Shown here: positions 55,131-62,725 of the stretch, piece after piece | Layout of the letters: each line of letters opens with the position of its first letter | Numbering within the stretch: the stretch's first letter is position 1 | NCBI GenBank assembly: GCA_017560825.1 | Contig: JAFZED010000040.1 | Coordinates: 16,418 to 80,417 of the forward strand | DNA length: 64,000 nucleotides | Direction of reading: 5' to 3' | Origin: Bacteroidales bacterium | GTDB lineage: Bacteria > Bacteroidota > Bacteroidia > Bacteroidales > UBA932 | Made by a program: the position numbers and the translations under genes | The notes under the pieces: model-generated | What the model was told of the DNA's origin: nothing | Databases searched by the model: none | What the model saw: only the letters and a program-made list of their open reading frames with translations

Positions 55131-55903
55131 ATGAACGGGATTATGTGTTTCTTCTTGAGACTTTTATACTCCTCTCCGAACTCTTCTTCGTACTTGGCTG
55201 TCAGGGATTTGGCGCGTGGCGCAAGGTTCGCGAATGTCCACGCAGCGAACAGCAGTCCGGCAGGTGACCAGGTGAGTATGGCGTAGCCGACCCACTCGGT
55301 GAACTCTCCGAAATAGTTCGCAGATGTTACATATTTATACAGTCCCTTGCGGGGAATATAATGCTTCGTGTCACCAGGCTTGCGAAGGTTTCTGATGATG
55401 TGGTCAGAGTGCAGGTTGATGGCCATTCCGGTGAAGAATACGACAGCTCCGATGATGAACTGCGGGCTCCGCAGCCAGTGGGTTCCGTACATTCCTGCAG
55501 GAGCCTGGCCGTACAGCCATCCTCCGATAAGGTAGGCATTCAAAGTGTTGAATGTCAGCCCCATAAGCATAATGGCTATAGGCATCTTGCTCTTGCCTCT
55601 CATCAGGAACGGAAAGATGAACGACCTCTGGAAATAATGGAGGAGGAAGAGTCCTGCCATTATGTATAGCACTGTCCTGCTGTTGCCGGTTTCGATGCCG
55701 GAAGCGGCGAAGCGCAGGGTGTAATAAAGCAGGAATATGAAGGCCGGAGCTTCCATTATCACCCACGCCGCCTTGTTGCTGATCTTGGGTCCCCATTTGG
55801 AAGTGGAGAGGTAGCCGTAGCCGGCCTTGAAATAGAACAGGGCGACAAACACTATGACAGCCATAACTGCCATAGATGTGAGTATGATATAGTAGGTGTT
55901 CAT
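55124..55903 (-). CDS. Steroid 5-alpha-reductase family (DUF1295-like) membrane enzyme
   Basis: 259 aa with six to seven predicted membrane helices. The C-terminal family signature is clear: YIPRKGLYKYVTSANYFGEF, then EWVGYAI, then the AKSLTAKYEEEFGEEYKSLKKK end that binds NADPH in homologues. The family reduces C=C bonds conjugated to ketones (steroid delta-4, polyprenol). Overlap with the OYE gene suggests both act on one substrate. A bile-acid or steroid substrate is attractive for a gut anaerobe but not proven by sequence. Confidence 0.88.
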   Translation of the reverse strand: MNTYYIILTSMAVMAVIVFVALFYFKAGYGYLSTSKWGPKISNKAAWVIMEAPAFIFLLYYTLRFAASGIETGNSRTVLYIMAGLFLLHYFQRSFIFPFLMRGKSKMPIAIMLMGLTFNTLNAYLIGGWLYGQAPAGMYGTHWLRSPQFIIGAVVFFTGMAINLHSDHIIRNLRKPGDTKHYIPRKGLYKYVTSANYFGEFTEWVGYAILTWSPAGLLFAAWTFANLAPRAKSLTAKYEEEFGEEYKSLKKKHIIPFIW

Positions 55904-55997
55904 TGCAATTTGATGTGTGCGGTCCTCGAAAGGCGTGCAAATTTAGTGCTTTTTTCTTAAAACGGGGTTTTATTGGACTGTTTTCGAAACTAATGAC

Positions 55998-56005
55998 TAT
56001 CTTTG
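55998..56005 (+). promoter_or_regulatory. -7 promoter box of the glutaminyl cyclase gene
   Basis: TATCTTTG, a perfect TAnnTTTG, with TTG about 22 bases upstream. Its end lies seven bases before the ATG at 56013, predicting an almost leaderless mRNA. Confidence 0.5.
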
Positions 56006-56012
56006 CCGACCT

Positions 56013-56774
56013 ATGAAGAATATTTCAAAGATCCTCTTTCTCCTTCCGTTGCTCTTCATCTCGTGCGGCAGCGGAAAAGTAGTAGAATATACACTCGAAG
56101 TCGTGAACGAGTACCCTCACGACACAGAATCCTACACCCAGGGCCTCTTCATAAAGGACGGCCAGATGTACGAAAGTACAGGACTCAACGGAAAATCTAC
56201 CTTCCGAGTTGTGAATATGGAGACGGGTGAGGCCGAAAGGCGCCTTGACTTCGACAAGAAGTACTTCGTCGAGGGCTCGGTAATGTTTGAGGATAACCTG
56301 TATATACTTACCTGGGAAAGCCGTATCGCCTTCATCTATGACGCCGCGACGCTCCAGTACAAGTCTTCGTGGAAATATCAGAGGGAAGGCTGGGGCATCA
56401 CTACCGACGGAAAGCAGCTGATCGCCTCCGACGGCTCGGCCAACCTCTACTTTATGGACAAGAACTTCAAGCTCGACCGTAAGGTGACGGTGAAATATGA
56501 GGACCGTCCGGTCCGTTGGCTCAATGAACTCGAATATATAAAGGGAAAGGTCTGGGCAAATGTATATACCTCCGATGAGATCGTCATCATCAACCCTCGG
56601 GACGGCTCGGTGGAGGGCATCATCGACTGCCGTGGACTCCTCCCTAAGGAGTTATATACTGCTGATACTGATGTGCTTAACGGTATTGCATATGACAAAA
56701 ATGCCGATAAGATCTATCTTACCGGCAAGAACTGGCCTAAGCTCTATGAAGTCAGGCTTGTGAAGAAGAAATAG
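56013..56774 (+). CDS. Glutaminyl-peptide cyclotransferase, lipoprotein
   Basis: 253 aa with a lipoprotein signal (lipobox FISC, Cys about residue 18). It is a five-bladed beta-propeller of the plant/bacterial glutamine cyclotransferase family: HDTESYTQGLF, ESTGLNGKSTFR, LTWESRIAFIYD and NELEYIKGKVWANVY mark successive blades. It forms N-terminal pyroglutamate on exported proteins. In Bacteroidetes the new N-terminal Gln after signal peptidase I is very common (several exported proteins in this window end their signal with AQ), which fits such a role. Confidence 0.93.
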   Translation: MKNISKILFLLPLLFISCGSGKVVEYTLEVVNEYPHDTESYTQGLFIKDGQMYESTGLNGKSTFRVVNMETGEAERRLDFDKKYFVEGSVMFEDNLYILTWESRIAFIYDAATLQYKSSWKYQREGWGITTDGKQLIASDGSANLYFMDKNFKLDRKVTVKYEDRPVRWLNELEYIKGKVWANVYTSDEIVIINPRDGSVEGIIDCRGLLPKELYTADTDVLNGIAYDKNADKIYLTGKNWPKLYEVRLVKKK

Positions 56775-56779
56775 TCTTC

Positions 56780-57355
56780 TTACGAGTACATTCCTCTCTT
56801 TGAAAGATCCACCTTGTGGAACTTATAGCCGAGCCTCTTCAGCTCGAGCGCTGCACCGATCTTGAACATAACGCGTACTGTGCGTGCGAAGATGTGGAAC
56901 GCCTTCACTGTCTGTGCCTCGATGTGCTCGTGACGGATGTAGGTCACAGCCTTCTGTGCGCAGCAGAGCAGGATGTTCACGATCTGCTTTGCCTCAGGAG
57001 AATCAAGTGAGAGACCGAGGATGTTCTGTACGATGTACTCATCCATATCGTCGAATCCGCGTGCTCCGTGCAGGCTTTCGTATTTTGCACTGTGGTGGCG
57101 GCCCCAGTCCACATCCCACCAGTGTGCCACACCCATTCCGGCATAGCCCGCGCAGGCTATTGCAAATTCAGGATAGCTGTTTACCTCCGGAAGCGCCTCC
57201 GCGATGTACTCGGGAGCCCATTCCTTCCATTTCTGGTCAATGTCCTCTGAATTAAGAAGTTCTCCGTCCAGCATTCCCAGACTTGTACACATCTTCAGGA
57301 GCTCATTGAGCAGATTTGCCTCATAGGCATCATAGTATTGTATATTCTCTTCCAT
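56780..57355 (-). CDS. Unknown conserved-looking helical protein
   Basis: 191 aa, mostly helical, with no signal peptide. It contains an aromatic, histidine-rich stretch AHWWDVDWGRHHS (~76-88), a Cys pair NILLCCAQKA (~127-136) and YIRHEHIEAQ. I do not recognise the family. The His/Asp/Trp cluster could bind a metal, but nothing proves it. It has its own -7 box and sits between convergent glutaminyl cyclase and the orphan RNA candidate. Confidence 0.75.
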   Translation of the reverse strand: MEENIQYYDAYEANLLNELLKMCTSLGMLDGELLNSEDIDQKWKEWAPEYIAEALPEVNSYPEFAIACAGYAGMGVAHWWDVDWGRHHSAKYESLHGARGFDDMDEYIVQNILGLSLDSPEAKQIVNILLCCAQKAVTYIRHEHIEAQTVKAFHIFARTVRVMFKIGAALELKRLGYKFHKVDLSKRGMYS

Positions 57356-57383
57356 AGTCGCTTTGTTTTCGAAAATCCGGTCA

Positions 57384-57391
57384 CAAATATA
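57384..57391 (-). promoter_or_regulatory. -7 promoter box of the unknown 191-aa gene
   Basis: Minus-strand TATATTTG lies after the small-RNA terminator and about 30 bases before the start codon, so the gene does not depend on read-through. Confidence 0.5.
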
Positions 57392-57402
57392 TAAAAACGC
57401 GT

Positions 57403-57432
57403 AAAAAACCTCGCATCACTGCGAGGTTTTTT
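57403..57432. terminator. Perfect 13-bp terminator hairpin
   Basis: Stem arms 57403-57415 and 57420-57432, loop of 4, with A6/T6 at the ends. It ends the orphan RNA on the minus strand. Confidence 0.9.
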
Positions 57433-57518
57433 GGTTAGTTAGTAGTGTAGTGTATTCCCTTTTGGGGAGATTAATTATTAGTGGTTAGAAACGTCTCTAT
57501 AGCATAAAAGTGTTATGC
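57404..57518 (-). ncRNA. Candidate orphan small RNA between trmD and the unknown gene
   Basis: About 115 nt. A canonical promoter is followed at the predicted start by a 7-bp hairpin AGCATAA/TTATGCT (57501-57507 with 57513-57519). A short UCCC/GGGA hairpin lies mid-way (near 57455-57470). The RNA ends in a perfect 13-bp terminator (57403-57415 with 57420-57432) with six Ts. No open frame with a ribosome-binding site is visible. The downstream gene has its own promoter after the terminator, so this is unlikely to be just its leader. Confidence 0.6.
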
Positions 57519-57524
57519 TGATTG

Positions 57525-57555
57525 CAAATATAGATATTAAATTGTAATCTGCAAA
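57525..57555 (-). promoter_or_regulatory. Canonical Bacteroidetes promoter of the orphan RNA
   Basis: Minus-strand TTTG (57552-57555), exactly 19 bases of spacer, then TATATTTG (57525-57532). It is one of the best promoter matches in the window. Confidence 0.65.
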
Positions 57556-57568
57556 TAAATTTCAGGTT

Positions 57569-58246
57569 TTATTCTGATAACAGATGAGGACGCAGTCTCT
57601 TGGTCCTTTCGATCGCCTGTTCGTCCTGCCACTCCTTTATAAGCTTGGGATTGCCGCTCAGGAGAACATCAGGAACCTTCCATCCGTTGAACTCCGCCGG
57701 ACGTGTGTAGACAGGAGGTGAGAGGAGATCGTCCTGGAAGCTGTCGCTCAGGGCAGATGTCTCGTCGCTGAGGGCTCCCGGAATGAGTCGGATGATGGAG
57801 TCTGCAAGGATCGCTGCAGGAAGTTCGCCTCCGCTGAGTACATAGTCTCCGACTGAGATCTCACGGGTGATCAGGTGCTCTCTGATACGGTGGTCGATGC
57901 CCTTGTAGTGGCCGCAGAGCAGGATGATGTTGCCTTTGAGCGAAAGCTCATTGGCAATGCCCTGGGTCAATATTTCGCCGTCAGGCGACATATATATGAC
58001 TTCATCATATTCTCTTTCCGCCTTCAGCTCGTTGATCATATTGTACACCGGCTCCAGCATAATTACCATACCTGCGTCGCCGCCGTAGCTGTAGTCGTCG
58101 ACCTGCTGGCGAGGGCCCTTGCCGTACTTGCGGAGGTTGTGGATGTGTATCTCCACCAGGCCTTTCTTGATGGCGCGGCCTACGATAGAGTGGCTGAGCG
58201 GGCTTTCGAGAAGTTCGGGAACTACCGTGATTATGTCAATTCTCAT
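57569..58246 (-). CDS. trmD: tRNA (guanine-N1-)-methyltransferase TrmD
   Basis: 225 aa from the ATG at 58246 ([13 protein letters not shown]; a second ATG lies one codon earlier). It has the SPOUT trefoil-knot features [13 protein letters not shown] and [15 protein letters not shown], and the [16 protein letters not shown] tail. It methylates G37 of tRNA to prevent frameshifting. The longer frame to 58357 passes through the promoter and is not used. It is monocistronic and divergent from the DUF349 gene. Confidence 0.95.
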   Translation of the reverse strand: MRIDIITVVPELLESPLSHSIVGRAIKKGLVEIHIHNLRKYGKGPRQQVDDYSYGGDAGMVIMLEPVYNMINELKAEREYDEVIYMSPDGEILTQGIANELSLKGNIILLCGHYKGIDHRIREHLITREISVGDYVLSGGELPAAILADSIIRLIPGALSDETSALSDSFQDDLLSPPVYTRPAEFNGWKVPDVLLSGNPKLIKEWQDEQAIERTKRLRPHLLSE

Positions 58247-58277
58247 CATTATGTTCTTTAATAGTGTCAATCGGGTG

Positions 58278-58285
58278 CAAAAATA
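58278..58285 (-). promoter_or_regulatory. -7 promoter box of trmD
   Basis: Minus-strand TATTTTTG, a perfect TAnnTTTG, about 30 bases before the trmD start. Confidence 0.5.
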
Positions 58286-58317
58286 ACAAATTGGTGGGAT
58301 ATTTACTAAAAATATGG

Positions 58318-58325
58318 TATATTTG
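58318..58325 (+). promoter_or_regulatory. -7 promoter box of the DUF349 gene
   Basis: TATATTTG, a perfect TAnnTTTG. It follows the in-frame ATG at 58314 and so supports the start at 58362. Confidence 0.5.
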
Positions 58326-58361
58326 CGGATTGTAAATAATATAAACCAAAACTCCATTATT

Positions 58362-60152
58362 ATGAGTGAACAGATTATTCCTGATGTTGAATTGACATCA
58401 GATGTAGCAGTGGCTGAGCCTGTAACAATCGAAGAGCCGGCCGTAAATTATTCTGAGCTTACCCTCGCGGAACTTGTAAAACTCTTTGAGGAACTTGTTC
58501 AGAACGAAGAAAGAATGAAAATGTCCAAGGAGGCTGAGGCCATCAAGGCAGCTTTCTACAAGAGACTTCAGAAGGAGAAGGCAGATGCCGGACTTGTTTC
58601 TGAGCCTGTTGCAGAGACAGAGGAGACAGAGTCAGAAGATGCTCCTGTTGAGGAGACTGTAAGCGAGAATCCTTTTGTAGAGATCGAGAGAGGCTTCAAG
58701 GACCTTTATAATAAATATAAGAAGGAGCGTGCCGAGTACAACAGGCAGCTCGAAAAGGAGCGCGAGCAGAATCTTGCTCTCAAGGAAGCGGTCATCGCTG
58801 ACCTCAAGGCGCTCATCGAGAAGCAGGAGGACGTGAACCAGACATTCTCTGAGTTCCGCGAGATCCAGAACCGCTGGAGAGCAGTGGGTCCGGTTCCTGC
58901 ACAGAGCTACAGAAATCTCAATGAAACATACCAGCTCTACGTCGAGCAGTTCTACGATATGGTGAAGATCAACCGCGAACTCCGCGACCTTGACTTCAAG
59001 AAGAACCTCGAGGCTAAGGAGCAGCTCTGCCAGAGCGCTGAGCAGCTTGCTGAGAGCAACAACGTAGTGGAGGCATTCCGTGAGCTCCAGAAGCTCCACG
59101 AGCAGTGGAAGGAGTACGGTCCGGTGGCAAAAGAGTACAGAGAGACTGTCTGGGAGCGCTTCAAGGCAGCTACAGCAGTGATCAACAAGAAGTATCAGGG
59201 TTACTTCGAGGGTATCAAGGAGCAGCAGGCAGAGAATTTTGCAAAGAAGTCTGCCCTCTGCGAGAAGGTCGAGGCAATCGCTGAAAAGGAGATCAGCAAT
59301 TCAAATGAGTGGAATGCCTGCTCTAAGGAGATCGAGGAGATCCAGAAGGAGTGGAAGACCATCGGCTTCGCTTCAAAGAAGGAGAACCAGAAGGTATATG
59401 ACAGATTCCGCGCAGCTTGTGACAAGTTCTACGGCCGCAAGCGTGAGTTCTACACTGACTACAAGGACAGCATAAACGAAAACCTTGAGAAGAAGATCGC
59501 TCTCTGCGAAGAGGCTGAGGCACTCAAGACAAGCACAGAGTGGAAGAAGGCTACAGACCAGTTCATCGCTCTTCAGAAGCAGTGGAAGGAGATCGGCCCT
59601 GTTCCTCGCAAGAAGTCAGAGCTTCTCTGGAAGAGATTCCGCGCAGCTTGCGACGAGTTCTTCGCAGAAAGAGACAAGCAGGCTAAGCCAGAGAATGATT
59701 TCTACGGCAACCTCAAGGCAAAGCAGCGTCTGATCGAGGAGATCAAGGCTTACGAGCTCAAGGGCGACGAGTCTGACGCAGCAGCAATGCAGGAGTTCCA
59801 GAAGAGATGGCAGGAGATCGGCTTCGTTCCGTTCAAGGAGAAGGACAATGTCACTAAGGCATATAAGGACGCCCTTCAGGCGAAGTTCCCGGCACCGGGA
59901 AGAAGCGGCGCACGCAGAGGCCGCGGCGGAAGGCCGGCGCTTTCTGAGAAGGACCGTCTCATCCAGAAGTACAACCAGCTGGAGCAGGACATCGTTACAT
60001 ATGAGAACAACATCGGCTTCTTCTCTATGTCAAAGAACGCAGAACCTCTCATCAAGCAGATGCAGGAGAGAATTGCAGAGGCCAAGAGTGAGCTCAATTC
60101 ACTCGCTGACCAGATCAGAGCGCTGAACGAAGCGGAAACAGAACAGGAGTAA
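58362..60152 (+). CDS. DUF349 repeat protein
   Basis: 596 aa, very charged and almost wholly helical. After an acidic N-terminal region (~1-120) come about five DUF349 repeats (~150-520). Each has a W-x(5)-GPVP/IGFxxKK-like turn and a FRAACDxFF-type helix, for example [22 protein letters not shown] basic Arg/Gly-rich patch ([13 protein letters not shown], ~520-532) and a final coiled coil follow. The family is widespread in Bacteroidetes; function is unknown, although the basic patch suggests nucleic-acid contact. It precedes yidC by 15 bases. Confidence 0.88.
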   Translation: MSEQIIPDVELTSDVAVAEPVTIEEPAVNYSELTLAELVKLFEELVQNEERMKMSKEAEAIKAAFYKRLQKEKADAGLVSEPVAETEETESEDAPVEETVSENPFVEIERGFKDLYNKYKKERAEYNRQLEKEREQNLALKEAVIADLKALIEKQEDVNQTFSEFREIQNRWRAVGPVPAQSYRNLNETYQLYVEQFYDMVKINRELRDLDFKKNLEAKEQLCQSAEQLAESNNVVEAFRELQKLHEQWKEYGPVAKEYRETVWERFKAATAVINKKYQGYFEGIKEQQAENFAKKSALCEKVEAIAEKEISNSNEWNACSKEIEEIQKEWKTIGFASKKENQKVYDRFRAACDKFYGRKREFYTDYKDSINENLEKKIALCEEAEALKTSTEWKKATDQFIALQKQWKEIGPVPRKKSELLWKRFRAACDEFFAERDKQAKPENDFYGNLKAKQRLIEEIKAYELKGDESDAAAMQEFQKRWQEIGFVPFKEKDNVTKAYKDALQAKFPAPGRSGARRGRGGRPALSEKDRLIQKYNQLEQDIVTYENNIGFFSMSKNAEPLIKQMQERIAEAKSELNSLADQIRALNEAETEQE

Positions 60153-60167
60153 CAATTAAATTATATA

Positions 60168-62024
60168 ATGAATAACAACAAAAGTACGATTATCGGTTTT
60201 GTCTTGATATTCGCGATAATGATGGGATTCTCGTGGTATCAGTCAAGACAATACAGCGAACAGATGGCAGCTCAGGCCCAGCTTGACTCCATCGCAAGAG
60301 CAGAGCAGATGGCCGCGATGGCTATGGAGGCTCTGAACCAGACGCAGCAGGATGCATCGACAGGTGTGAAGGTGATGAATATGCCTGCATATAAGGACAG
60401 CCTTCTCACAGAAGCAAGACTCGCGGATGCGTCTATATATAAACTGAGCAACGACAAGGTTGAGATCGAGTTCACAACCAAGGGAGCGCAGCCATATTCA
60501 GTGAAGATCAATGATTATATGACCTTCGACAGCACTGACCTTTATCTGGTAAAGCCTGGCTACAGCGAATATGGAATCAGCGTCTTCGCAGGTGAGAACA
60601 TCAACACAAAGGATCTCGTATTCCAGGTGGCAGAGCACACAGATTCCACCATAGTAATGCGCCTTCCTTTTGTAAATGGAGGATACATCCAGCAGAGCTA
60701 TAAGCTTGAGAATGACGGATATATGCTTCAGAATGAGCTCTCTTTCGTAGGCCTTGGCAATGTAATTCCCCGCAATGTGTCTATGCTCGATATCGACTGG
60801 TCGCTGGTAGTGCCAAGACTTGAGAAGGGATTCAAGAACGAGATGCAGTACTCGAAGCTGAATTACTATTTCTCAGGTGACAAGAAGCCGGAGATCATCG
60901 GCAGAGGACGTGACGCAAGCAAGAGGATCGACACAAAGACAAAGTGGTTCGCATTCCAGCAGCAGTTCTTCTCTGCACTTATGACTTCCAAGAATGAGTT
61001 CGCTTCTGCGGATTTCGATATTGACTTCTATTCTGAGGATGAGTATAAGACAGACGGAAAACTTATGGCTTGTTCGGCAAAGCTTCGCTCTGATTTCCAG
61101 GCAGGCTCTGACAACATCGTGCTTCCGTACGAATTCTACTTCGGTCCGAATGACTATAAGACCCTTAAGAAGTACGACCAGAAGTATGAGAAGATCATTC
61201 CTCTCGGAGGATGGCTTGTAGCTTGGTTCAGCAGACTTATCATCATTCCGACATTCGACTTCCTCGGAAGATTCCTTACCAACTACGGACTCATCATCCT
61301 TCTGATGACCCTCTTCATCAAGCTGTTGATCTCTCCTCTGACTATCAAGTCATACAAGTCTTCAGCCAAGATGCAGGTGATCAAGCCGGAGATGGATAAG
61401 ATCAATGCGAAGTATCCGAATGAGAAGGATGCGATGAAGAAGCAGCAGGCTACTATGGACCTTTACCAGAAGGCCGGCATCAGCCCAATGGGAGGATGTC
61501 TTCCAATGCTTCTCCAGATGCCTATCCTCTTCGCGATGTTCCGATTCTTCCCAGCTTCCATCGAGCTTCGTCAGCAGAAGTTCCTTTGGGCTGATGACCT
61601 TAGTGCATATGATTCGATCTGGGATTTCGGAGTGAACGTGCCGCTTATCGGTGACCACCTCTCATTGTTCGCCCTCCTTATGGCAGTGACAATGTTCTTC
61701 TACTCGAAGATGACTTCAGGTCAGATGTCGGATGATCCGAATATGGCGGGAATGAAGTTTATGAGCGTATGGCTTATGCCGATAATGATGTTCTTCATCT
61801 GTAACAATCTTTCGGCTGCCCTCAGCTACTACTACCTCCTTTCTAACATCATCACAATGATTATGACTTGGTACATCCGCAAGTTTGTTGTGACTGAGGA
61901 GAAGGTGCGTGCAGATATGATGCTCAATGCAAAGAAGCCTAAGAAGAAGTCTGCTTGGCAGCAGAGACTCGAGGAGGCTCAGAAAATGCAGGAGCAGATG
62001 CAGAAACAGCAGAATCGCAGATGA
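60168..62024 (+). CDS. yidC: Membrane protein insertase YidC
   Basis: 618 aa. It has an N-terminal signal-anchor helix (~7-24), a large periplasmic beta domain (~60-340), and the conserved five-helix insertase domain (~360-590) with the FGRFLTNYGLIILLMTLFIK region. The hydrophilic groove segment AGISPMGGCLPMLLQMPI leads to FRFFP. The C-terminus is basic and Gln-rich (~595-618). Its stop codon overlaps the yggS start (ATGA). Confidence 0.97.
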   Translation: MNNNKSTIIGFVLIFAIMMGFSWYQSRQYSEQMAAQAQLDSIARAEQMAAMAMEALNQTQQDASTGVKVMNMPAYKDSLLTEARLADASIYKLSNDKVEIEFTTKGAQPYSVKINDYMTFDSTDLYLVKPGYSEYGISVFAGENINTKDLVFQVAEHTDSTIVMRLPFVNGGYIQQSYKLENDGYMLQNELSFVGLGNVIPRNVSMLDIDWSLVVPRLEKGFKNEMQYSKLNYYFSGDKKPEIIGRGRDASKRIDTKTKWFAFQQQFFSALMTSKNEFASADFDIDFYSEDEYKTDGKLMACSAKLRSDFQAGSDNIVLPYEFYFGPNDYKTLKKYDQKYEKIIPLGGWLVAWFSRLIIIPTFDFLGRFLTNYGLIILLMTLFIKLLISPLTIKSYKSSAKMQVIKPEMDKINAKYPNEKDAMKKQQATMDLYQKAGISPMGGCLPMLLQMPILFAMFRFFPASIELRQQKFLWADDLSAYDSIWDFGVNVPLIGDHLSLFALLMAVTMFFYSKMTSGQMSDDPNMAGMKFMSVWLMPIMMFFICNNLSAALSYYYLLSNIITMIMTWYIRKFVVTEEKVRADMMLNAKKPKKKSAWQQRLEEAQKMQEQMQKQQNRR

Positions 62025-62725
62025 TAAAGGATATTATAAATAAATTGAATAGGGAACTGCCGGCAACTGTAAAGTTGGTGGCAGTTTCTAAGTTTCACCC
62101 GTTTGAGTCGATAGAGGAGGCGTATCAGGCTGGACAGAGGGCTTTCGGTGAAAGCCGTCCGCAGGAGCTGATGGCTAAGGTCAAGCGTCTTGAGGAGATT
62201 CGTGCGGAGAGGGGAGAGCCTGACTATATGTCGGATATCGAGTGGCATTTCATCGGGCATCTTCAGACCAACAAGCTCAAGATGGTGCTGCCATATGTCT
62301 CATTGGTCCAGTCTGTTGATTCGGTCCGTCTGCTCGAAGCGGTTGACAGATGGGGAGCTGCAAACGGAAAGATTATAAATGTTCTCCTGGAATGCCACGT
62401 AGCTGCAGAGGAATCGAAGCAGGGCTTTTCCGAGCAGGAACTTATAGAACTTCTTTCATCGGAGGTTCATTATGCCAATGTACGTATATGCGGAATTATG
62501 GGAATGGCCACATTTACAGATGACGAAAGTGTTGTAAGGGCTGATTTCCAGAGACTTCTGGACCGGCAGAAGACTCTTTGCGAATGGATGGGAAAGAGTC
62601 CGAATGTTGCGTCGGGCTGTGATGAGCTGTCTATGGGTATGTCAGACGACTATCCCATCGCCGCAGCGATGGGATCGACTATCGTCCGTATCGGATCTAT
62701 GATTTTCGGAGAAAGAACTTACTAA
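62021..62725 (+). CDS. yggS: YggS/PLPBP family pyridoxal phosphate homeostasis protein
   Basis: 234 aa from the ATG that overlaps the yidC stop. It is a single-domain PLP barrel: PLP-lysine in KLVAVSKFHP, FGESRPQE, WHFIGHLQTNK, then ICGIMGMAT and LSMGMSDDYPIAAAMGST. The family controls free PLP level and has no known catalytic turnover. The longer frame to 61955 runs inside yidC. It is convergent with lpxB, stops overlapping by a few bases. Confidence 0.95.
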   Translation: MIKDIINKLNRELPATVKLVAVSKFHPFESIEEAYQAGQRAFGESRPQELMAKVKRLEEIRAERGEPDYMSDIEWHFIGHLQTNKLKMVLPYVSLVQSVDSVRLLEAVDRWGAANGKIINVLLECHVAAEESKQGFSEQELIELLSSEVHYANVRICGIMGMATFTDDESVVRADFQRLLDRQKTLCEWMGKSPNVASGCDELSMGMSDDYPIAAAMGSTIVRIGSMIFGERTY

